DNA of 64,000 nt from Progne subis subis (GCA_022316685.1 JAKJHU010000851.1:49561-113560); one strand, 5' to 3'. Shown: positions 10,438 through 22,828, numbered from the stretch's first letter. The notes: generated by a model not told the origin, from the letters alone. Numbers and translations: made by a program.

Positions 10438-12235
10438 TCAATCAGAGATTTCAGTATCTGGAGAATAAAGTTTCTTTAATTTTTGATACTGGTCATATGC
10501 TCTTTTTGCAGTCTTATGTTCTTCTTGCTGACTTTCCATTACCATAATTTTAGTATGCGTTGTTGTTTTTGAAATTTGTGTACTTGCCTGGATCATGGAT
10601 GAGACTAACCGGATTAGACAGGGGAGTAGACAAGGTAGAAATAAGAAACTTGTTAATGTGGCTGCAGCTATGAAGGCTGCCTTTTCCCACCATTTTCCTA
10701 TGAATGATCAGAAGTCATCCTACCAGCTATTGTCCATCAAAGGAGTCCACTCCTGATTCCCCACGTATGCAATTTTACAGATCTTGGTGGATATATTTTT
10801 GATGACTTCACTCTTATCATCGATCTCCAAGCAGCACTCTGAGGAATTGAACTTACCACATATCCCTCCTTCATCAGCTAATAAATAATCTACTGCTAGC
10901 CGAATTAGATGGATAACAGTTATGGTCTGTGCCAATTGAGTACTGATGTGATCCAGAGCTAGGGCTGTTCGGTTGGAAACTACTTCAAGTACTGCTTGGA
11001 GTCAAATGATCCGATTTATCAGGCAAATGGGGGTACGGTACCCCCAAGATCCATCTGAGCCCATGTTGCTGGCCCGTAAGTTTTGATTATTTCTTCTGGT
11101 GTCCAGATTTTCCCTTTCCATCTTTGAGTACTTTCCATGTTAATTATATCCCTTCTTTTTCTGTTTAATTTCTTTAGGTCATCGTATATCAGAACTCCTA
11201 AACCTGACCCTGACTCCTTCGGGAGTAAGAAAAAGGCTGGTTTAATGATGCCTATTGTACAGCTCCCTGCCCAATCCTTTGGGAAAATGGTGTAAGCAGT
11301 ATCACCACAGATCCAAAACAAGCGTTCGGGGGCTTCCCAGAAGGTATCCCGTACTTCAGTAGGGCACTCCCAGAATTTAGATATTTGTCTTATTCCCCAA
11401 AAGGGATTTATCCCCTTTTCAGTGCATTCATGAAGGTTACATCCTTCATGGTATATACATCCTTTTTCCTTTTTTCCTGTTGCCCAATACCTGTTTGGTT
11501 CTCGGGGAGTCCACCTGGTGTTTAAATCTTTTGTAACTAAGTATCTTTTACAAGCCATTTTTCCCACCGGTGTATTGGATATCTTTCCTGTTCTTAGTAT
11601 ACACTCCTCACCAATTATTTTTGATTTTAAATCCTATCTTTCTTTAGTCCTCCTTCCTAAAAGCTGAGGTTTTGGTTCTGTTTATTTCCATTTTAAAATT
11701 TCCATTGGTCCTAAACTAATTCCTTCCCATGGCCAAAGTTCAGACATTTTTGTACTTCCACAAACCCAGCAATGGTTATATTTAGTTCTTTGCTGATTCT
11801 TTCTACTAAATCAATGAATAAGTTTTTCCCTGCAGGCATTTCTAATTCGTCCTTTTTTGTTACCTTAGTCAGTTGTTTTTCTTTTATTAGGTCTTTTAAT
11901 CCTTTTTGGTTGATTTCATGTTCAAAACAAAACCACGCTTCTCCCATAGGGCATTCCCCGAGTAAACGCTGCCTAAATGAGGCGGTGTTCCTTGTGAGCC
12001 AATAGACTTTCCCGTCCTCTTGACAGGCTGTTAAATGGGAGTGCTTGAAGCAACGGGGGTTTAGATTAGTGTGGACCCTTATTAATGACCCAAGATGTTC
12101 CCCGTCATAGAGAGGATGGTAGCACTTGGTACAGGCATTGTGCTCACTCTCTATGGTGCTCTTCATGAACAGGACTAATACTAGTCCTCCCAAGAGTCCG
12201 GTGTGAATGATTCTCAGTGCAGTGTTCTCACCTGG
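10438..12235 (-). pseudogene. env: ERV-B env remnant
   Basis: The surface unit reads from about 12235 to 11200. The start shows IIHTGLLGG where ERV-F has an ATG-initiated MAHTGLLGG, so the initiator is lost. A CTKC pair follows, and CWVCGS-type and FWGIR stretches are visible. A furin-like RKRR lies at about 11149-11160. The transmembrane unit has the GPATWAQ motif, then CGKFNSSECC, an intact CX7CC (about 10827-10856), and a membrane segment with LPCLLPCLIR (about 10590). It stops at TGA 10438. Frameshifts near 11019, 10935 and 11710 and a TGA near 10700 break it. Env would mediate receptor binding and fusion; this copy cannot. Confidence 0.85.
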
Positions 12236-12562
12236 CCTTGTCTCTCGGGGTTGGGGAATTTCATTGGGATGGTGACAGGGTTTCCCCCTTCCTCCCTTTT
12301 CCTATCAGTTTGGTGGCTTCCTGGGAAATGCTCTGTGGGAGATTTGGTTGGTTAGATGAGCTCTACTGTTAGTAAAGAAAGCTTAACCAACTTTAAAACG
12401 TAACCCTTATAAATACCTGTAATTACAACATGTACAATTTCTTAGTGTAAAAAGAGCTTAACAAACTTGAAAACTTAAAACTTTTTGCAACCACCTCTAT
12501 AACTCCTAAACCAAGTATATCAGTCCTTAATGGATTTTCATGACCAGTTCTTATCTGTTCTT
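12236..12562 (-). other. ERV-B pol-env spacer
   Basis: About 330 bases, AT-rich toward 12360-12540. No accessory frame is present, in contrast to ERV-A. Confidence 0.5.
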
Positions 12563-13760
12563 TCAGCCAACTGGTGGTTTCTTTCTTTTAAAAGTCACTT
12601 TGAGATTGCTTGAATTGGGTATTGCAACCCACTCTGGCAAACTTGTTGATGTCTCTGCAGGATCTGGTCCACTATTTGGAGGTGGTACAGGTTCTTTTAC
12701 TCCTGTAATATGAGTCCAGCCTTTTTCTTGTGTCCGTACCGCAGTGTATGAGGTGAGTAGCACCTGGAAGGGACCTTCAAATTCAGGGGTTAATGGAGTG
12801 TTGTTCCATGACTTTATTAGCACCTAATCTCCTGGATTAATTTGGTGCACATTAGAGTCTAGGGGAGATGTCTGGGGAAGATATAGTTTTTTTCTTTAAG
12901 CTTTGCAAGGTTTTTCCAATAGTCTTTAGGTACTTTTGAGTTATTTCCTCTCCTTCTAAATAATTTCCTGTACTATACAGGGTTATTAGGAAGGGGAGTC
13001 CAAACATCATTTCATAGGGGGAAACCCCTGTGTCTGAGCGAGGTCTTGTTCTAATCCGTAAGAGGGCGAGAGGTAAACACTTGAGCCAATTCATCTGGGT
13101 TTCTTCAATTAGTTTAGTTAACACATTCTTGAGGGTTTTATTCATTCTCTCTACCCTACCAGAGCTTTGGGGGTGCCACGGGGTATGTAGTCTCCATTTT
13201 ATGCCTAAAGCTTCAATTTCTTTATGTAGAATTTGAGCGACAAAGTGGGGGCCTCTATCCAAATCAATGTTGTTGACTAACCCGTATGGGGGATGATTTG
13301 TTCTAGTAAAATTTTTACAACTACATCAGCTGTTTCTTTTCTCGTTGGGAAGGCCTCCACCCACTGGGTGAGATGGTCTACTATGACTAATAGATGTTTA
13401 TAGCTTTGGGTAGGTGGCATTTCAGTGAAGTCAATTTGGATATTTTGAAATGGTCTCAAGGCTAGCTCTCTCCCTCCTGGTGTGGTCTTCCTCAATATTT
13501 TCTGATCTACCTTTTGACAAGTTACGCACCCTTGAGTTATTGATTCTGCTAGTTCATATATTCCAATGCATAGATTTTCTCATAAAAAGTGATCACAGAG
13601 TCCTTGGACTCCCCAATGGGTTAGTTCATGTATTTCTGTTAATACTCTCCGGGCTAATGCTTTGTTCAAAAACTTGTGCCCATCAGGTGTTAACCATTCT
13701 CCTTGTTTCCTTTGGTATATGTTTAATTCTTTTATCATTTTTAATTATTTCTCATTGAAT
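12563..13760 (-). pseudogene. pol: ERV-B integrase remnant
   Basis: From the zinc-binding end (CX2C near 13525), the catalytic core shows IDFTEM with the first acid (about 13420), DRGPHF with the second (about 13250) and GRVERMNK with the catalytic Glu (about 13140). The C-terminal part keeps the WTHI...VKEPVPPP stretch and ends at 12563. Frame breaks occur at about 13270, 12850 and 12825. Integrase inserts viral DNA into host DNA; this copy is dead. Confidence 0.85.
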
Positions 13761-15725
13761 ATTGGCTTTTCCTTCTCTTCCCTTCTATCTGATGGTTCAG
13801 TTAACTTAAAGATTTTTATGGGTTCCCCTAAATCTAACGTGGCTTCCTTGGCTGTTCTGTCTGCTAGCTGATTTCCCCTTATCTCAAGTGCACTTCCCTT
13901 TTGATGTCCCTTTACGTGCACAACTGCTACTTCTATTGGTTTAAATAAGGACTCCAGTACTAATCTTATTAATTCTTTGTGCACTAGATTCTTTGCCTTC
14001 GAGTTTAAGTAACCACGTTCTTCCCAGATTTTCCCAAATGTATGAACGATCCCAAAGGCATACTTTGAATCAGTGTAGATTGTGCCCTGATTCCCTTCTA
14101 GTAGGTCTAATCCTCTTTTTAAACATATACCTCACAACACTGTGCTGACCTTTTTCTGTATTCTACAGGTCTCTTCCTTCTACTGCTTCAACTACGGCAT
14201 ACCCTGATACTCTTTTCCCTTCTATCACTCTCGAAGATCCGTCTGTGAATAACTTCTTCCCATAAGGTAAGGGGATATCATCTAGATCTTCTCTAGTTTT
14301 GGTTTGGAAGTCTTCAAGTTCCAAACAGTCATGTTCTATCTCTGACAAAGGTTCTCCAGAGAGAAATTGGGCTGGGTTTAGACTTCTTGAGATGGTTAAT
14401 TCTAGATTGTCACTATTCATTAAAACAATCTCGTATTTTAATATTCTTGAATCAGTTAGCCACTGTTGGGCTTTTTGACTTAACAGTGTCTTTAGGTCAT
14501 GTGGTGTATGTACTTTTATTTTCCCGTGTAAAGCCAATTTCTGGGTTTCCTCTATCAAGATTGCTGCGGCAGCAACCACTTGGATGCAGGTGGGCCACCC
14601 TCTGGCTACTGGGTCTAACAGTTTAGAAATGTCGGCGATTGGCTTTCTACATCCACCTAACTCTTGGGTTACCACCCCATACGCAACCCCTGTTTCTGTA
14701 GCTACAAACAAATCAAACTCTTTCCTTAAATCAGGCAAACTTAGGACAGGTGCTGTGGATAATCTGTTTTTTAATTCTTTTAACTTTTCTTCATCACCGT
14801 CAGTCCATTTAAAAGGTTCAGGGTCCACTAGTTTGTCATAGAGGAATTTTACATTTTGGGTATATTGATCTAACCATAATTTACAGTATCCAAATAATCC
14901 CAATAATTTTCTTACATCTCTTTTGGGTGTTGGTGCTGGTACTGATAGTATGCCAGATATTCTTTCAGGACTCAGTTTCGTATACCCTCTTCCGATTATA
15001 TGACCTAAATATGTAACTTCAGCTTCCACAAATTGCAATTTGTTTTGGGAAACGTTTGAGCCCTTTTCCCTAAAAAAATTTAAAGTCTTATACTGGAGAC
15101 TCTGACTTCCTCTTGCTCTTGCCCAGATATTAGTAAGTCATCCACATATTGTAGAATTTGCACTTTGCCTTCAGGAATAAATTGTTCTAATAGGGTCTCT
15201 AGTGCCTGCCCAAAGAGATTTGGAGAGTCCGTGAACCCTTGGGGTAAACATGTCCATCTTAATTGTTGTTTCCTTTTGTGGTCCAGATGTTCCCATTCAA
15301 AAGCAAACCACACCCTACTTTCCTCATCTAAGGGGCATGCCCAGAATGCATCCTTTAAATCAATGACTATAAACCAGGCGTGCTCCCCTGGGATTCTACT
15401 CAAGAGGGTGTAAGGGTTTTGAACTTTAGGGTGCCTTGAGATGGTTCTCTTGTTTACCTCTCTTAAATCTTGTACTAGTCTGTGCTTGCCTTCAGTTTTC
15501 TTAACAGCAAGTATGGGAGTGTTACGGGGGGACATACATGGCTCTAGAATGCCTTCTGCTGATAGCTTTCTATTACAGGAGCCAATCCTCTCTTCCCTTT
15601 GGGGGATATTGGATATTGTTTGACCCGGATGGGAGTGGTCTCTTTTTGCATTTCTATTTTTCTTGGAGGGATATCCAAATAGCCTCTTCCCCCTCCCTCT
15701 GCCCAGACTTCTGTGTTTATATCTT
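13745..15725 (-). pseudogene. pol: ERV-B reverse transcriptase and RNase H remnant
   Basis: RT blocks include LVQDLREVNKRT (about 15450), LPQGFTDSPNLFG (about 15230), the YVDD box (about 15140), YLGHIIGRG (about 15005) and TDSRILKYE (about 14430). RNase H shows FTDGSS (about 14240). Frame breaks occur near 15540, 15060 and 14160, with a degraded RNase H end at 13985-14160. The order and motifs match ERV-F at 58423-60348 closely. Confidence 0.88.
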
Positions 15726-16112
15726 CTAACTGGTCAGTTTCATGATCCAAACTACCATCCTCCCACCGTCTGGAATAATCCCCACTCCCAACTGGACTTG
15801 TAGGTCCCTTCCTAACAGGTTACCCTCTAGGTTAGGTAGGTATATGAAGTCAGCTAGACACGTCTGAGAATTACCCTTTATTTCTACACCCTCTACTATA
15901 GGGGCTTGAAACGGTCGTCCTTCTGCTCCCACTGCTTCACAAACTCTTTTACTGACTGTAATTCCCATAGGGAGCTTTCTTATACTGGATTTGTCTGCTC
16001 TGGTGTCCACTAAAAATTCAAATTCCTCAGCTCGGGGACCTACTTCAGACTTTACCAAGGGCTCATCTTGATGTTTCTTGGGGTCCCCCACCACATAAAG
16101 CCCTTGATAACC
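15726..16112 (-). pseudogene. pro: ERV-B protease remnant
   Basis: The frame follows in register after the UAG at 16113. The active-site loop reads FLVDTRADKSS, so the invariant Gly of DTG is replaced by Arg. The LLGRDLQ motif is conserved. Length is as expected for a retroviral protease of about 120 residues. The substitution would abolish catalysis. Confidence 0.85.
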
Positions 16113-16139
16113 CTAATCATCTCCTCTTAGGACCCTTTC
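16113..16139 (-). promoter_or_regulatory. gag UAG readthrough context, ERV-B
   Basis: Gag ends GAT-TAG (TAG at 16113-16115, minus strand) followed by GGT TAT CAA GGG, and the protease frame continues in register. The stop codon, following G and in-frame protease match the gammaretroviral readthrough arrangement. Confidence 0.65.
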
Positions 16140-18020
16140 TAGGGCATCCTGTTCTCTTGCTATGGCTTCGTCAAATGTCATTTTATTACAGTCTTTTCTT
16201 ATATGCCCTACTTCTCCACAATAATAACAGGTCCTTTTTCCTACTGGCATTCCTGATTTTTTACTACTATTCACCCAAGGGGGCATTACTTTACCCTTTG
16301 GAGTTTCTAAGGAGGACTTTGGCTTATTCCCACCTGTTCCAAGTGACTGTTTTGTTTGGTCATTGTGGACCCCTAAGCTTTCTTTGGCTACAGCCACCAT
16401 AATTCTGGCTTTAGATTTTGCTTTTTCCTCTTACCTCCTTAGATAGACCCTTAGGGCCTCTTTTAACAATTCATTTATGCCTTTTTCCTGCCAGTCTTCC
16501 ATCTTTTCTATTTTTCTTCTAATGTCTGGCCAAGATTTTGTAACAAACTGTACTTTTAACAGTACTTGACCCTCAGGGCTATCAGGATCTATGTTTGAAT
16601 ATAACTGAAAATCCCTTTTTAACCTATTTAGCCAAGTTGCTGGGGACTCATCTTTCTCTTGCATTCCATCAAAGGCTAACTTAGTGTTATTGCTCCAGGG
16701 AACAGATTCTTTTATTCCGCTAATCATCAAAGTCCTGTAATCCTCCATATTTTGACTCCCTTCCTCTCGGTTTGGGTTCCACCCAGGGTCTGCTATGGGC
16801 ATCTTCTAGTCACCTGGGAGCCCAGATCTGTTCTCCCTTTCCCATATGTGCATCCCTGCTGCCCTGAACATTCTTACTTCTTCTGAGCTGAACAAGATCT
16901 TGAAAACGGAATCTAGTTCACCCCAAGTGTAGATATTAGGCCTGAGGAACTGGTCTACTTGATTTGATATTCCTATAGGATCTTCTACTAAGTTCCCCAA
17001 TTCTTTTTTGAATCCTCAGACTTTGGAGGCTGTCAATGGGGCATTCACAAAACCAACTCCTCCTGCAACTCCACCCATGGGAACTTCCCTTAGGGAAAAA
17101 GTTTTTCTATCTTAGATGTTTTAGACTGGGTGTTACAATACGGCCCTTCCATGGGGTCTTGACCTTGGGAGGGGATATGGGGTGTAGAGGTTTGTCCATT
17201 GCTGACAAGTGTTCTCATGCCAATTGAAGTTGCGCCTACCTCCCAGTTAGGGGGTGGTAAGGGTACAACAGTGGGTGAGGGAGAAGAAGTTGGTCCTGCA
17301 ATGGGAGACACTGGAGATAGAGTTGGGGGAACTGGAGAAGGTGTTGAGGAAGAGCCAGTAGGCATGACTGAGCCTGAGGAAGATGAGGGGGACAAAACTG
17401 GGGTAGACAAGGGTTTTATAGTTGGAACTGAGGTGTCTGGAGGAGGTGATAATGGGATTGGAACAGCTGAGGATTTTGGGAGGGAGGGGTTTGAGAACTC
17501 ATCAGGAGAAGTTAGAGACAAAAGTGGGGCATCTGGAAGAGACAAAAGTGGGGCATCTGGAAGAGGTGTTTGGGGCACTGCTGGGTATACAGAGGGAGGG
17601 GGAGATAGGTAATCAAGGAGGGTCCCATTTCTTAGTCTCCTCTTCTCTCTCCCTTTTCTCCTTTTGCTGCCATAACTTGCATATTTTTGTTGTTCCTCTG
17701 CCTATGGTACTCTTTCCCCAACAGGCAGCATAAGTTAACTGCTCTAGATCTGGACTTTCTTGGGATTTCAGGTAGTGGTGCAATTGAGAACACATCCAGT
17801 AATCTTGTGTTCCATACCATGACCACTCCTCTTGTTGCTCTAATTTAGGCCAGACTTCTATACAATAATGTATAATTTTTATTCTCTCCAAGCCTCTTGT
17901 GGCCTCCCAAGTGTCCCACTGATCTAACATTCCTCCTAGAGGACTATTAGGGGGAATATTTTTTACTTTATTTTTATATCCCTTCTGAGACCTCGATCTC
18001 TTGCTGATACACTTTCTCAT
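16116..18020 (-). pseudogene. gag: ERV-B gag remnant (matrix, proline-rich domain, capsid, nucleocapsid)
   Basis: Matrix covers 17613-18020. It begins MRKC where ERV-F has MGQC, so the myristoylated Gly-2 is lost (GGA to AGA). A proline/serine-rich p12-like domain follows (17090-17578) with a 24-bp tandem duplication encoding PDAPLLSL twice. Capsid covers about 16431-17090, with YTWGEL, IADPGWNPN and SPEGQVLLKVQF stretches. Nucleocapsid has one CX2CX4HX4C knuckle, CYYCGEVGHIRKDC (about 16183-16224). Stops and frame changes near 17590, 17005, 16805 and 16430 fragment it. It would be the structural polyprotein. Confidence 0.88.
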
Positions 18021-19270
18021 TCTCTTCTACCATGTACTGGAACACAACAACTGAAATCTTAAGTTGCCCCAACCCAAATGAAAAACTACTGATGGGCAAC
18101 ACAAGACTTGCAGCTTTTTGGCCCTGAACAGCAACTAACTTAATCTTTCTTTTTTAACAGAAAACTTCTTTCACTCTGTTAACCTCACGCTCGCACTTTC
18201 ACACTGGGAATAAGGTATTAGGGAAGAAATGAAACTCACACACACTTTCTGGCCAGATCTTTTTCACATTTCACACAGACCCAATAGACCCAATCTCCTT
18301 GTTGGGTCTTCGAGGTCTACTACACCCCCACGCCTTGCCCACGCTGGACTCTTGAGCACCCTGTCAGGGTCCCTAGTACTAAGACGTTTTTAGGACCTTC
18401 CCCACCCTAGCCTTAGTACCATCAGAGAAAAAAAATTCTCCCAGCAAGGTCAACCCGTGGCTGAACCTCCTGCCCCTCTGCTCCCTGGCTATCCCTTCCC
18501 CAGAGAAAATAGCATCAGCTCAAGGGATGCATGTGTGTGTGTTGGTGGAACTATTTTCCCCTTTGCCTTCTAGCCACCCCTCCCACCACGACGTGCTTTT
18601 GGCGAAAGGGATGTGTATGTGAATTATGTGATGACTGCCTTGCCCCTCTTCCTGGGACTCCCTGCTCCTGTGTCCTAGGCAGTAGGTTACAGTCTCCCTC
18701 CCTGGGACTGGACTGCGACAGTCACCACCTCTCAGTATCTCTGCCCAACCCTGAGAAGCAGGGGCCTTTGTGGGCACTCGGTACCGGTAGGGCCTGGGGA
18801 CCCCCAATAGGAAGAGTGTAACTCACACCCCACCTAGGCCCTCCACGTGCCCGGAGCACCCTAGGCCGCTTAGTCTTCAGGGAGACCTACACCTCTGCGT
18901 GCCACACGCTCCTAGGTTTCCTCTGCATGCTCGGAGGGGGGCCCACTCTGTCCCCAGGAGGCGCCTCGTTCACTCTCTAGGCCCTGGTAGGCCTCACTCA
19001 CTTCCCCCTGTTCCCAGCCAGCCCCCTCGCAGGAGTCCGGAACTGCGGCACCAAGGGGTTCACACTCCCTTCGGGGGTCCGAGCTGCCGGCCCCCATCTC
19101 ATTCACTCCTCAGCTGCATGCCTCCTACTCCTGCCACCCATCACTCACCGATCCCGGTGCTCCTCGGCGTCGCCGGTCCTAGGCTGTCCTGAGGTCTGGT
19201 GAAGCCAGCTGTCCCCGGAGGCCCGAAGGCGGGTGGCTGTCCTGTCCTCAGGTCCTCTTCAGGCGTGGCT
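18021..19270 (-). other. ERV-B 5' leader
   Basis: A 1.25-kb leader lies between primer site and gag. The half near the LTR (about 18480-19270) is GC-rich and homologous to the ERV-F leader. No coding frame is supported. Confidence 0.7.
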
Positions 19271-19290
19271 ATCTCCCAGGAGAGCCCGCA
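19271..19290 (-). promoter_or_regulatory. primer-binding site, degenerate tRNA-Pro type
   Basis: Three bases inside the 5' LTR the minus strand reads TGCGGGCTCTCCTGGGAGAT. It resembles the tRNA-Pro site TGGGGGCTCGTCCGGGAT with several changes, and it aligns with the better preserved site of ERV-F. Confidence 0.6.
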
Positions 19291-19293
19291 GGC

Positions 19294-19888
19294 TGTTACA
19301 AAGGAGCCAGAAGACCAGTTCCTTTTCAAAAGCCTTTATTAAAAACAGCTCTGGGGGGGGAACTCGAGGGGTCATGCACACAGCCACTGCTCCCGATGGA
19401 CGACGCGGAGGAGGAGGTGGGTCAGTTTTGCCACCCGGCAGAACTGGGGCTTCCGTCCTCACGACAGTCCCTGGGAAGACAATGCTGGCTCAAGTCTAGG
19501 GGGGTTGTCCTTTTTTTCAAGAACTACCAGGGTTATGGCAACAGCACAGGGCTGGCTCCAATCGATGATCCGATGTTCTGTACCGTTTTGCTGGGCTAGA
19601 GTTGTTATTTCCAGTCCTCAGTTATCTGGTGGCTCATTGTCTCTGGGGGTCTTTTGTGCCAAGTGTATCTTAATTTGCATATGGATATGTCCTTGGTGCA
19701 CAGTCTCCTGGGAGCAGAGGCGGTGACGCTCGACAGAAAGGGAGTACAGGCATAGAGTAGGGAGTAGGGAATAGTGAGTAGGGAATAGGTGTACAAACAA
19801 ACAAGTTTTTGCTTATGAACTATTAAACTTAGAACAGTAACTTTTAACAGTAACTAAGAGCTAATATCTTAGGAATTTATTTCTTACA
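19294..19888 (-). mobile_element. ERV-B 5' LTR
   Basis: It begins TGTTACAA and ends TTCTTACA on the plus strand (TG...CA, 595 bp). An ATGCAAAT octamer lies at 19673-19680 on the minus strand, and AATAAAGGC lies near the R/U5 side at about 19333. Confidence 0.92.
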
Positions 19889-20129
19889 GCTGGGCATGAA
19901 CAGAGCTCCTGCACTTGCATTTCCAGCTGCTGTGCAACCAAAGCTGAGGGAGCTGGAGCTGCCTGAATGCAAAAACTGGAGTATGAGCCTCTCTCGAGGG
20001 GGAAATCTCCCGCTCCTGTGCCAACCCGTGGCAATGCTGCCATTCTCTGCTGCTGCTGGGGCACTCGGGGCTCTGGCTGAGCAGGAAAGGTGACCCTGAG
20101 CCAGGAGCTTTCCTTGGCTGCAGCAAAGC
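19889..20129. other. unassigned flank of ERV-B
   Basis: GC-rich, no gene seen. It is not obviously the continuation of the sequence left of ERV-B at 9812. Confidence 0.4.
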
Positions 20130-20788
20130 CTTGGCACACAAAGACCTTCCTGGTGCTGTGCCCTGGGCCAGGAGGGATTGTGCCACAGGAGCTGAGCCTA
20201 AATTTCTTCTCCCAGGCAGCTTTAGGACACAGAACATGGAGAAGCCAGGGCTGCCTCTCAGCTTTCTGCAGTCCTCCAGAAGAATCCTGTGTATGAAGCA
20301 GTCTGGGAGCAGGGTTTACGTGTCAGGGGCGGGGAATTCAGAGCCCTTTTCTCCTCTGTGAGCTGAGGGTCTGCATTTCCAATGGCCTCGCAGCTGCCAA
20401 AGGGGCCTTTTTTCACTCAGCTGAGAACAGGTCTTCTGAAAGCCTGTCCTAAACCTGCTTTTCCTGCAAATGTGCCCAATGAGTCCTCAATTTTGCAGCC
20501 CCAGGTCTTTTGTACCTGCAGGTGTGAGAACTGACGGATGGAACAGCTCTGCTAGGGGGGAACCTCTCCTTTCTTGTTTGCTTTTCTCTTTGTATTTTTA
20601 TTTGGTTTAGTTTATTTTTCTTTTCTTTTGTTGTTGCTGTTGTTTTTGTTGTGCTTGTTTTTATTGGTTTTTGGGGGAGCTTTTTTATTTTGGGGATTTT
20701 TTTGGTTTTTTTTCTTTCTTTCGCTTCTTTTTTTGGGTGGTGGGAATTTTTGGTTTTATATGTGGTTATTTCTGTTTGTTCATTTCTT

Positions 20789-20836
<48 letters not shown>

Positions 20837-22205
20837 CTCCCCCTAGTCAGCCCTGGGCAGAGCTCTGTAACTCTATCTGACACTTGCCTGTGGCACTGTG
20901 GAGATGGCCAAGGGGACCTTCCCCGAGCTGTGTGCACAGCAATGCACATCAGCCCAGGCCGGGGGTGCTCAGTGCCCGCTCAGTTTTGCTGTCTGGCTGT
21001 GGCTCTGGACGCTTCCCTTGGAGCGTCTCCAGGCAGGGAACGTTGGAGCTGTCCCCACCGTGGTGTCACAGAGAGGGGAACGCTGGGGCTGTCCCGCTCC
21101 TGCCCCGGCCCCAAGAGCTCTGCCAGTGCCTGGAGGAGACACAAAGGCTGAGCCCAAGGGTGAGAACTGCAGAAGGGGCTGAGCTGGGAGGGAGGCAGCG
21201 GGATCATGGAGTCCAGGCCCCGGCCCTGCACAGACAGCCCAAGAGTGGCAGCCTGGGCATTCTCAGGGAGCGGGTGTCCAAAGGCTCCTGGAGCTGCGGC
21301 AGCCTCACAGCTGTGACCATTCCCTGGGGAGCCTGGTGAGTGGTCAAGCCCCCTGTAGGGGAAGAAGCTTTAGCTGGTCTCCAGCCCGCAGCTGGCCTGG
21401 CCCAGCCCCAGCCGTTCCCTGGGGTGCATTCCCTGCTGGCCCCGGGGCAGAAGTCTCAGCTGCCCCTGCTGCTGTCCCTGGGCAGGAGGCGCAGCCCCCG
21501 GGGAGCTCTGAGCTCCGTCTGCTGGGCTGCGGCCGAAGCGAGCCAGTGCCGGCAGAGCTCTGGGGTAAGGTCCCGGCCCTGGCTTGGGGCTGGGCCAGTG
21601 GCCCAGGGAGCAAACCAACTGCAGTGCCAGGACACAGGCCATGGCTGGGCCCTGCTTGAGGCCAGGGTGAGCTGGGATGTGGGGATGGACTTGTTCCCTG
21701 GGAGGGCGGTGGGGCCCTGGCACAGAGTGGGAGGAACAGCTGCGGCTGCCCTGGAATGGCTGGAAGTGTGCAAGGGCTGGTTGGGGGGGGACTTCCTGCC
21801 CAGAAGGGATGGGATGGGATGGGATGGGATGGGATGGGATGGGATGGGATGGGATGGGATGGGATGGGATGGGATGGGATGGGATGGGATGGGATGGGGC
21901 AGTGTAATGTGGGGTGTAATTGCAGTGTGGGGTGGTGTGAAAGTTGGGAGGGGTAGGGGTTGCAGTGGGGGGGATGGGGTGTTTTGGGCTCTTGGAGCAG
22001 GGAAGCAGAGGGAAAGAAAGCAGGAGGCAGTTTTTAAAGGTTGCTGTTGCTTTTAGGAATTTTGGGGCCTGGAAGTGTCTTGTGGAAGGTTGCTGTGAAA
22101 TTGGGAAGGCTGAGTTTAAGGTGCTGTGCTGTGCAGGGCTGAGGTGGAGTGGCAGTGATTTTGGGAGTGTAAGGGCACCTGCTCCCAAGAAAGAAGGAAA
22201 GAAAT
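20130..22205 (-). repeat. duplicated GC-rich unit, copy 2
   Basis: From the CACACAAAGACCTTCC start this runs parallel to 33930-36047 (direct repeat), and from about 20740 it is the reverse complement of 8347-9812. It includes a T-rich stretch (20574-20832), the GC-rich core and a (GGGAT)n array. No coding function is supported. Confidence 0.85.
21806..21895 (+). repeat. (GGGAT)n array, copy 2
   Basis: Eighteen perfect units. G-triplets separated by AT give a G-quadruplex-capable plus strand. Confidence 0.97.
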
Positions 22206-22828
22206 GAGAGAGAGAGAAGGAAAGGAAAGGAAAGGAAAGGAAAGGAAAGGAAAGGAAAGGAAAGGAAAGGAAAGGAAAGGAAAGGAAAGGAAAGGAAAGG
22301 AAAGGAAAGGAAAGGAAAGGAAAGGAAAGGAAAGGAAAGGAAAGGAAAGGAAAGGAAAGGAAAGGAAAGGAAAGGAAAGGAAAGGAAAGGAAGGAAAGGA
22401 AGGAAAGGGAAGGGAAGGGAAGGGAAGGGAAGGGAAGGGAAGGGAAGGGAAGGGAAGGGAAGGGAAGGGAAGGGAAGGGAAGGGAAGGGAAGGGAAGGGA
22501 AGGGAAGGGAAGGGAAGGGAAGGGAAGGGAAGGGAAGGGAAGGGAAGGGAAGGGAAGGGAAGGGAAGGGAAGGGAAGGGAAGGGAAGGGAAGGGAAGGGA
22601 AGGGAAGGGAAGGGAAGGGAAGGGAAGGGAAGGGAAGGGAAGGGAAGGGAAGGGAAGGGAAGGGAAGGGAAGGGAAGGGAAGGGAAGGGAAGGGAAGGGA
22701 AGGGAAGGGAAGGGAAGGGAAGGGAAGGGAAGGGAAGGGAAGGGAAGGGAAGGGAAGGGAAGGGAAGGGAAGGGAAGGGAAGGGAAGGGAAGGGAAGGGA
22801 AGGGAAGGGAAGGGAAGGGAAGGGAAGG
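22206..22828 (+). repeat. (AAAGG)n to (AAGGG)n pentanucleotide expansion
   Basis: After a short GA run, about 35 units of AAAGG (22217-22390) pass through a mixed junction into about 85 units of AAGGG (about 22405-22828). The plus strand is pure purine for over 600 bases. It occupies the same place as 7867-8346 and 36048-36141 in the other copies of the unit. Confidence 0.97.

Larger units (their letters stand above)
9813..19888 (-). mobile_element. ERV-B: full-length gammaretrovirus-like provirus
   Basis: Two LTRs (9813-10397 and 19294-19888) flank, in minus-strand order, a tRNA-Pro-like primer site, a long leader, gag, pro, pol, env and a purine-rich tract. The LTRs differ at about 9 sites in a 215-base stretch I compared (from the ACCAGGGTTATGG block to the GGTGACGCTCGA block), mostly transitions. 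No target-site duplication is visible: the left flank ends in AAAA and the right flank starts GCTG. All coding regions are broken. The left flank is the end of duplicated unit 1. Confidence 0.93.

Noticed and set aside
9813..19888. ERV-B as a possible replication-competent provirus because its LTRs are similar
   Set aside because: Protease active site, gag myristoylation codon, env start codon and several frames are broken.
20574..20880. Phe/Leu-rich hydrophobic frames resembling membrane proteins
   Set aside because: They come from T-rich simple sequence.
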